The position numbers were made by a program, and so were the translations under genes. The notes under the pieces were generated by a model, which had not been told where the DNA came from, did not search any database, and saw nothing but the letters and a program-made list of their open reading frames with translations. 64,000 bases of DNA, from NCBI RefSeq assembly GCF_048569485.1, contig NC_134364.1, positions 130,899,789 to 130,963,788 of the forward strand. Reading direction: 5' to 3'. The stretch is from Anomaloglossus baeobatrachus. Its lineage: Eukaryota; Chordata; Amphibia; Anura; Aromobatidae. This document shows positions 56,533-64,000 of the stretch, one piece after another (within the stretch, counting starts at the first letter, position 1; the number at the start of each line of letters is the position of its first letter).

Positions 56533-58451
56533 TCCCTACACCCCAGGCGATTTTCCGTTTTTTTGGGGGTCTTTTTGCTCCCCTCTTCCGAGAGCCGTAA
56601 CTTTTTTTTTTTTTATTTTTCCCTCGGCAAAAAAATTCCAAATGCGGAAAAATTGCAAAAAAAATGCGATCGCACAATTTTTTTTAGATAGTTTATTCAC
56701 CATTCGTAAAACTGATGTATCAGTGTGATGCTTCAGGTCTGTACGAGTTCATAAATACCAAACATATATAGGTATACTTTTATCTAAGGGGTTAAAAAAA
56801 AATCACTATTTTGTACAAAAGAAGTGGCGCAATTTTTGTGTCATTTTCCAAAACCCGTAGCGTTCTCATTTTTCAGGATCTATGGCTTAGTGGCGGTTTA
56901 TTTTTTGTGTCTCGAGCTGACATTTTTAATGATACAATTTTTGCACAGACGCTATGTTTTTATCGCCTGTTATTGCATTTTGCGCAAACATTTGTGACAA
57001 CCAAAAAGAGTAATTTTGACATTTGTAATTTTTTTGCCTCTACACCGTTTACCGATCAGATTAATTGATTTTTATATTTTGATAGATCAGGCATGTATGT
57101 GTGTGTATATGTATGTATATATAATATTATATTTTTTTTATATATATATATATATATATATTGTGACAATGTGGGCCCCAAGTGTATGTGGGCCACACAT
57201 CAGGTAGCGGGATTAAAGCACGCCAGAGTAATTGGTCTCTTTAACAGACCATCTGGTTTATTAACAGGTCCATAAACCATATCAGGTCACATAACATAAA
57301 GATGCCGTTCGTTGGCTTTCTCCTCAAAGACCAACACATAATATAAAGTCCACACACTTTTGGACTGCCACCCATGTGTCACTGACCCTTGTCAGTATCC
57401 AGACCCCAGGTCCAATCCCAGTTACCTTCCTCTTAAGGTGGCTAGTGTCCTTTCCAGGTTCCCCCTGGCTCCAGCCACATGGCTTTACACATGGACCTAA
57501 AAGCCCCTTCCTTCAGAAGAAGGTCTCCGGAGGAGTGCAAAACACCCTGCTTCTGCTCTCTCCATCTCCAGCACACACACTGGAAGTCTAGAGCCAGTCT
57601 CTCCCTAGACTGCCCTCGACACTCTTCCCCTAGGTTCAGAGACAGGATTGCTTTAACCCCTGGAGCCACACCCACAGGTGGTAAGGAGTGTGTAATCAGC
57701 ATCACACACCCTTCCATGGCTCTGCATGTAATGCAATCCTGTGGAACCACAGGTCCCAGCCAGCTTCACATTGCAGAGCACCCACGCTTCTGCAAAACAT
57801 ACCGGCCCTTTGTAATACAGCCGGTTGATACCTCACAATATATATATATAAATATTTTTTTTTACCCCTTACTTTTCAATGGGACAAATGGAGGGGGTGA
57901 CTTGAACTTTTAGGGTTTTTTTATTTAATTTTTTAAAACTTTTTTTATTATGGTGTTTTTTTTTGTTTTGTTTTTTTTTGTTATTTTACTAGTCCACCTA
58001 GGGAGCTATAAGGATCAGCAGTCTGATCTCTTCTGCATATCTGGAGATCACAGCTCAGATCAGCAGAAAAGCTGCTCTCCTATGACAGACGGCGCTCTGC
58101 CGGGAGTAAGAGAATGTGACTCATGGTAGCTACAGGAGTCACAGGCACATCGTTGGAATCAGGCAACCATCTGCTCCACGTGATCACGTCACGTGACTTC
58201 CAATGGCGGTGGGTGAGTGCGCGCTTACCGTGTTGAGCATGTACATCAGGCTGTCACATTTTGACAGCAGTATGTAAGGGGTTAACAGGCGCAGGTGGAT
58301 CGCAGATCCTCTTGTGCCTTGGAGGCACACTTGTCAGCTGTTCAAATCAGCTGACATGTGCGGAGATTGCCACAGGCTCACTGCAGCAGCCGGCAGGGAT
58401 TATCCTGACACGACCCATGATATTCCCTGTGCGTTATGTGTTGTGAAGAGG
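56533..58451. mobile_element. piggyBac-like MITE, inverted relative of 34582-35842
   Basis: It is bounded by TTAA (56529-56532, 58452-58455). Its left part is the inverse of the right part of the element at 34582-35842 (shared, inverted: TTTTGCGCAAA, GATCAGATTAATTGATTTT, CTATGGCTTAGTG), and its right part has CACGTGACTTCCAATGG and GTGTTGTGAAGAGG. A TA microsatellite in the middle holds a solo LTR (57162-57837). No transposase. Confidence 0.7.
57162..57837. mobile_element. Solo LTR
   Basis: The 676-bp block starts TGTGACAATGTGG and ends TTGATACCTCACA, giving TG...CA termini with a TGTGA/TCACA inverted repeat. Its flanks are ATAT on both sides, which could be a 4-bp target duplication but lies in a TA microsatellite and so is not conclusive. 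No internal retrotransposon sequence is present. The family cannot be named from the LTR alone. It is younger than the surrounding MITE. Confidence 0.65.
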
Positions 58452-58455
58452 TTAA

Positions 58456-59694
58456 AATAATATCTCAAAAAAGAGGACCATTACTAAGTGCATGATGAAC
58501 CTCATGGAGTCATAGGAGACCAAAGTTAAAAAAAAAAAATAACTTTCTCAAACATACTTTGTAATTGGGACAGTTAACCCCTTCCATTGTTGACCATTTT
58601 TTTAGGTTTTCCAACTATATTTTTTTTTAACACATTTGTTCCAGCAGCCATAATTTTATTCCCATCTGCATAGCTTTTTTTATTATTTCCTGAATGGCAT
58701 ACGTTGCAGTTATGAATTGCTTGTTTGTTTCTTGCTTTGGGGAGATGTAGTTTTGATTTTTACAGTGTTAGGTTATATATGACTTTTTGTCTTTTTTTCT
58801 ACATTTTTTAAAGTTGCAGTTTAATGAGGAGGTCACATAAGCAAAACAGATTTGTTTCAGTTGACATGTTCTGTTTATGCACCTCTCCCTGTTGAACCCT
58901 TTAGATACCTCAGCCACAAATGACAATGGCATCTAAGGGGTTTAATGTTGTCCATTTGAGACAGAGTGGACTTATCTCCTGTGCCCACTCATAAGACTGC
59001 TTGTTCCGGATTATTGGTGTAATGCAAGTCACTAGTTACGTATAGTACAGACGGAAGAGTAGTCGGGCAAGCCAGGGTCTGGTAATAGGAGGATACGTAT
59101 GGACATAAAGAATACACAGAAACATAGTCAGTTCACTATTCGAGGGTCAGAATTCCAGGAGGTCACGTAATAGATTCAGGGAGAAAACTGAGGCGTGGTC
59201 AGGTAATGGTCCGAGGTCAAAAGCCAGGAGGTCACAACAGGAACAGGGAGCGGGCAGAGAGGAGTCAAACAACGGTCCAGGGTCAGGAAGCAAAGATCAG
59301 AACACAAGCACAAACACAGGCCAACAGCACAACTACAGAACCAGAATGTATGACTGGTGAGGTTCTGGGAGAGCATGCTCAGTAAAGAAGCAGAGAAATT
59401 ACTCAGGTGTTTCATCTTCCTGGTAATCTGCACCTCCCAGAACCAGCATGGAATCTAGCGCTGTCTATCAACCTGCCGGCTCAGTGCTGAAACAAACAGA
59501 GCAGAGCATCTCCTAGAGTGCAAGATGCTCTGCACAGAGGAATCGTGACAATCGGCCCATGTAAGCCTGACACTGGCTGCCAACCTTCCAGAAATTTGGA
59601 CATTCTGTAAAAATAATGTACTTTTTTTTTGCTCCATGCATAAAAAATTAAAGGCATCTGTGATTTTTTTTTTTTTTTTTTTTTTGAGGCTAAG
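58456..59694. other. Mostly unclassified; possible LTR-like part
   Basis: From about 59040 to 59551 repeated AGGAGGTCAC and GGTCCGAGGTC/GGTCCAGGGTC words and a terminal GGAATCGTGACA (inverse TGTCACGATTCC) look like a minus-strand solo LTR, but the other end is not clear. Poly-T runs lie at 59620-59630 and 59666-59686. No gene. Confidence 0.35.
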
Positions 59695-60268
59695 GTGGGG
59701 TTTGCACACTACGACATCGCAGGTGCGATGTCGGTGGGGTCAAATCGAAAGTGATGCACATCCGGCGTCGCTGTTGATATCGTAGTGTGCAAATCCTTTT
59801 TGATACGATTAACGAGAGCAAAAGTGTTGTTATCGTATGATCGGTGCAGTGTCCGACATTTCCATAATGCCGATGCAGTGACGATGTAGTTCCTCGTTCC
59901 TGCGGCAGCACACGTCGCTGTGTATGAAGCCGCAGGAGCGACGAACATCTCCTACCTGTGTCCTGGCTGCAATGAGGAAGGACGGAGGTGGGCGGGATGT
60001 TTACGTACTGCTCATCTCCGCCCCTCCGCTTCTATTGGCCGCCTGCCGTGTGACGTCGCTGTGACGCTGCACGATCCGCCCCCTTAGGAAGGAGGCGGGT
60101 CGCCGGCCAGAGCGACGTCGCAGGACAGGTGAGTGCATGTGAAGCTGGCGTAGCGATAATGTTCACTACAGCAGCTATCACAAGATATCGCAGCTGCGAC
60201 GGGGGCGGGTACTATCACGCTCGACATCGGAGCATCGGCTTGCGATGTCGCAGCGTGCAAAGTGCCCC
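59695..60268. mobile_element. MITE, GCTGCGACAT family, copy 2 (inverted)
   Basis: The ends GGGGTTTGCACACTACGACA and TGCGATGTCGCAGCGTGCAA plus AGTGCCCC are inverted. The interior (CCTCGTTCCTGCGGCAGCAC, GGAGCGACGAACATCTCC, CTCATCTCCGCCCCTCCGCT) is the inverse of the interior at 50356-50938. No coding sequence. Confidence 0.7.
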
Positions 60269-60289
60269 TAAAGAAACTTGTGCAGATTT

Positions 60290-60363
60290 TTTTCTGTATG
60301 ATTCTCATTGTTCTATAGTTTGTGGTGAATGCAGCGAATGTCCGGATATCAGTGCAGGTTTAT
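60290..60363 (+). other. Possible 3' splice site and exon-like start at the array edge
   Basis: The sequence TTTTTTTCTGTATGATTCTC then ATTGTTCTATAG is a good polypyrimidine tract and acceptor ending at 60319. Read in phase 0, as exd1 exon 6 requires, the following bases give FVVNAANVRISVQVYEEESD before a stop at 60361, with a donor-like CAG|GTTTAT after VQ. EXD1 has V-A-T-N-C-R-V-like residues at this point; A-A-N-V-R-I is only faintly similar. It may be a coincidence. Confidence 0.2.
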
Positions 60364-63300
60364 GAGGAGGAGTCTGATGAATGCAGCGAATGTCCGGATA
60401 TCAGTGCAGGTTTATGAGGAGGAGTCTGATGAATGCAGCGAATGTCCTGATATCGGTGCAGGTTTATGAGGAGGAGTCTGATGAATGCAGCGAATGTCCG
60501 GATATCAGTGCAGGTTTATGAGGAGGAGTCTGATGAATGCAGCGAATGTCCTGATATCAGTGCAGGTTTATGAGGAGGAGTCTGATGAATGCAGTGAATG
60601 TCCTGATATCGGTGCAGGTTTATGAGGAGGAGTCTGATGAATGCAACGAATGTCCTGATATCAGTGCAGGTTTATGAGGAGGAGTCTGATGAATGCAGCG
60701 AATGTCCTGATATCGGTGCAGGTTTATGAGGAGGAGTCTGATGAATGCAGTGAATGTCCTGATATCAGTGCAGGTTTATGAGGAGGAGTCTGATGAATGC
60801 AGCGAATGTCCGGATATCAGTGCAGGTTTATGAGGAGGAGTCTGATGAATGCAGCGAATGTCCGGATATCGGTGCAGGTTTATGAGGAGGAGTCTGATGA
60901 ATGCAGCGAATGTCCGGATATCAGTGCAGGTTTATGAGGAGGAGTCTGATGAATGCAGCTAATGTCCGGATATCAGTGCAGGTTTATGAGGAGGAGTCTG
61001 ATGAATGCAGCGAATGTCCGGATATCAGTGCAGGTTTATGAGGAGGAGTCTGATGAATGCAGTGAATGTCCGGATATCGGTGCAGGTATATGAGGAGGAG
61101 TCTGATGAATGCAGCGAATGTCCGGATATCAGTGCAGATTTATGAGGAGGAGTCTGATGAATGCAGTGAATGTCCTGATATCAGTGCAGGTTTATGAGGA
61201 GGAGTCTGATGAATGCAGTGAATGTTCTGATATCAGTGCAGGTTTATGAGGAGGAGTCTGATGAATGCAGCGAATGTCCTGATATCAGTGCAGGTTTATG
61301 AGGAGGAGTCTGATGAATGCAGCGAATGTCCTGATATCAGTGCAGGTTTATGAGGAGGAGTCTGATGAATGCAGCGAATGTCCTGATATCAGTGCAGGTT
61401 TATGAGGAGGAGTCTGATGAATGCAGCGAATGTCCTGATATCGGTGCAGGTTTATGAGGAGGAGTCTGATGAATGCAGCTAATGTCCGGATATCAGTGCA
61501 GGTTTATGAGGAGGAGTCTGATGAATGCAGCGAATGTCCGGATATCAGTGCAGGTTTATGAGGAGGAGTCTGATGAATGCAGTGAATGTCCGGATATCAG
61601 TGCAGGTTTATGAGGAGGAGTCTGATGAATGCAGCGAATGTCCTGATATCAGTGCAGGTTTATGAGGAGGAGTCTGATGAATGCAGAGAATGTCCTGATA
61701 TCAGTGCAGGTTTATGAGGAGGAGTCTGATGAATGCAGCGAATGTCCTGATATCAGTGCAGGTTTATGAGGAGGAGTCTGATGAATGCAGCTAATGTCCG
61801 GATATCAGTGCAGGTTTATGAGGAGGAATCTGATGAATGCAGCGAATGGCCGGATATCAGTGCAGGTTTATGAGGAGGAGTCTGATGAATGCAGCGAATG
61901 TCCGGATATCAGTGCAGGTTTATGAGGAGGAGTCTGATGAATGCAGTGAATGTCCGGATATCAGTGCAGGTTTATGAGGAGGAGTCTGATGAATGCAGCG
62001 AATGTCCTGATATCAGTGCAGGTTTATGAGGAGGAGTCTGATGAATGCAGCGAATGTCCGGATATCAGTGCAGGTTTATGAGGAGGAGTCTGATGAATGC
62101 AGCGAATGTCCGGATATCGGTGCAGGTTTATGAGGAGGAGTCTGATGAATGCAGCGAATGTCCGGATATCGGTGCAGGTTTATGAGGAGGAGTCTGATGA
62201 ATGCAGCGAATGTCCGGATATCAGTGCAGGTTTATGAGGAGGAGTCTGATGAATGCAGAGAATGTCCTGATATCAGTGCAGGTTTATGAGGAGGAGTCTG
62301 ATGAATGCAGAGAATGTCCGGATATCAGTGCAGGTTTATGAGGAGAAGTCTGATGAATGCAGCTAATGTCCGGATATCAGTGCAGGTTTATGAGGAGGAG
62401 TCTGATGAATGCAGCGAATGTCCTGATATCAGTGCAGGTTTATGAGGAGGAGTCTGATGAATGCAGAGAATGTCCTGATATCAGTGCAGGTTTATGAGGA
62501 GGAGTCTGATGAATGCAGAGAATGTCCGGATATCAGTGCAGGTTTATGAGGAGGAGTCTGATGAATGCAGCGAATGTCCGGATATCAGTGCAGGTTTATG
62601 AGGAGGAGTCTGATGAATGCAGCGAATGTCCGGATATCAGTGCAGGTTTATCAGGAGGAGTCTGATGAATGCAGCAAATGTCCTGATATCAGTGCAGGTT
62701 TATGAGGAGGAGTCTGATGAATGCAGCTAATGTCCGGATATCAGTGCAGGTTTATGAGGAGGAGTCTGATGAATGCAGCGAATGTCCTTATATCAGTGCA
62801 GGTTTATGAGGAGGAGTCTGATGAATGCAGCGAATGTCCGGATATCAGTGCAGGTTTATGAGGAGGAGTCTGATGAATGCAGCGAATGTCCTGATATCAG
62901 TGCAGGTTTATGAGGAGGAGTCTGATGAATGCAGCGAATGTCCTGATATCAGTGCAGGTTTATGAGGAGGAGTCTGATGAATGCAGCGAATGTCCGGATA
63001 TCAGTGCAGGTTTATGAGGAGGAATCTGATGAATGCAGCGAATGTCCGGATATCAGTGCAGGTTTATGAGGAGGAATCTGATGAATGCAGCGAATGTCCG
63101 GATATCAGTGCAGGTTTATGAGGAGGAGTCTGATGAATGCAGCGAATGTCCGGATATCAGTGCAGGTTTATGAGGAGGAGTCTGATGAATGCAGCGAATG
63201 TCCTGATATCAGTGCAGGTTTATGAGGAGGAGTCTGATGAATGCAGCGAATGTCCTGATATCGGTGCAGGTTTATGAGGAGGAGTCTGATGAATGCAGCG

Positions 63301-64000
63301 AATGTCCGGATATCAGTGCAGGTTTATGAGGAGGAATCTGATGAATGCAGTGAATGTCCGGATATCAGTGCAGGTTTATGAGGAGGAGTCTGATGAATGC
63401 AGCGAATGTCCTGATATCAGTGCAGGTTTATGAGGAGGAGTCTGATGAATGCAGCTAATGTCCGGATATCAGTGCAGGTTTATGAGGAGGAGTCTGATGA
63501 ATGCAGCGAATGTCCTGATATCAGTGCAGGTTTATGAGGAGGAGTCTGATGAATGCAGCGAATGTCCGGATATCAGTGCAGGTTTATGAGGAGGAGTCTG
63601 ATGAATGCAGTGAATGTCCTGATATCAGTGCAGGTTTATGAGGAGGAGTCTGATGAATGCAGCGAATGTCCGGATATCAGTGCAGGTTTATGAGGAGGAG
63701 TCTGATGAATGCAGCGAATGTCCTGATATCGGTGCAGGTTTATGAGGAGGAGTCTGATGAATGCAGCGAATGTCCGGATATCGGTGCAGGTTTATGAGGA
63801 GGAGTCTGATGAATGCAGCGAATGTCCGGATATCGGTGCAGGTTTATGAGGAGGAGTCTGATGAATGCAGCGAATGTCCGGATATCAGTGCAGGTTTATG
63901 AGGAGGAGTCTGATGAATGCAGTGAATGTCCGGATATCAGTGCAGGTTTATGAGGAGGAGTCTGATGAATGCAGTGAATGTCCTCATATCAGTGCAGGTT
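60325..64000. repeat. 52-bp minisatellite array, runs off the window
   Basis: About 70 copies of TGAATGCAGCGAATGTCCGG then ATATCAGTGCAGGTTTATGA GGAGGAGTCTGA (52 bp). Unlike the array at 12651-15375 it has stops in each frame and an unrelated sequence. The main variants are CCGG/CCTG, AGCG/AGTG/AGCT/AGAG and TCAG/TCGG; length is nearly constant, so the array is homogeneous. It lies downstream of exd1 exon 6, so probably in the next intron. Confidence 0.95.

Overview
The window is vertebrate nuclear DNA. The mix of Tc1/mariner, piggyBac-like and hAT-like MITEs, Helitron-like elements, CR1 and L2 LINEs and long minisatellite arrays fits a large amphibian genome, most likely a frog or toad. That is an inference from repeat content. 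One host gene is recognisable: six coding exons (175 codons) on the + strand, between 22673 and 53173, of exd1 (exonuclease 3'-5' domain containing 1), a partner of PIWI proteins in piRNA production. The six exons join in phase, have GT/AG borders and read from a start codon through an Lsm/Sm-like N-terminal domain and a linker into the first strand of a DEDD-type exonuclease fold. The rest of the gene lies beyond the window. I found no RNA gene and no other host gene.

Layout. 1-2911: the end of a piggyBac-like MITE and a minus-strand CR1 LINE split by an inserted repeat. 3231-22378: five unrelated tandem arrays almost back to back (units of 33, 21, 52, 43 and 14 bp), interrupted by a palindromic TTAA element (15821-16648) and by a spacer that was copied along with the 33-bp array. 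22379-22672: the likely 5' region of exd1. 22673-53173: exd1 with introns filled by mobile DNA. Intron 1 holds two DNA elements, one containing a 123-bp array and a fold-back element. Intron 2 holds an inverted pair of Helitron-like elements around two Tc1 elements and a third Helitron-like copy. Intron 3 holds a three-level nest (Tc1, then an LTR-family copy, then a fold-back element). Introns 4 and 5 hold hAT-like MITEs, L2 pieces, a Ty3/gypsy fossil and another Tc1. 53174-60310: Tc1, MITEs and a solo LTR. 60325-64000: a second, unrelated 52-bp array that runs off the window.

Most long open frames are tandem-repeat artefacts, because units whose length is a multiple of three stay open. Points most worth a second look: (i) the 43-bp array, about 95 units upstream of this piRNA gene, has two MYB-type cores and usually a CCAAT box per unit, and two further CCGTTG MYB cores flank the exd1 start codon; (ii) two fold-back retroposon-like elements with 15-20 bp target duplications share a GAAACGCG apex, and in one the apex also has CTGATGA, the order seen in hammerhead ribozymes; (iii) the terminal array begins directly after a plausible 3' splice site.
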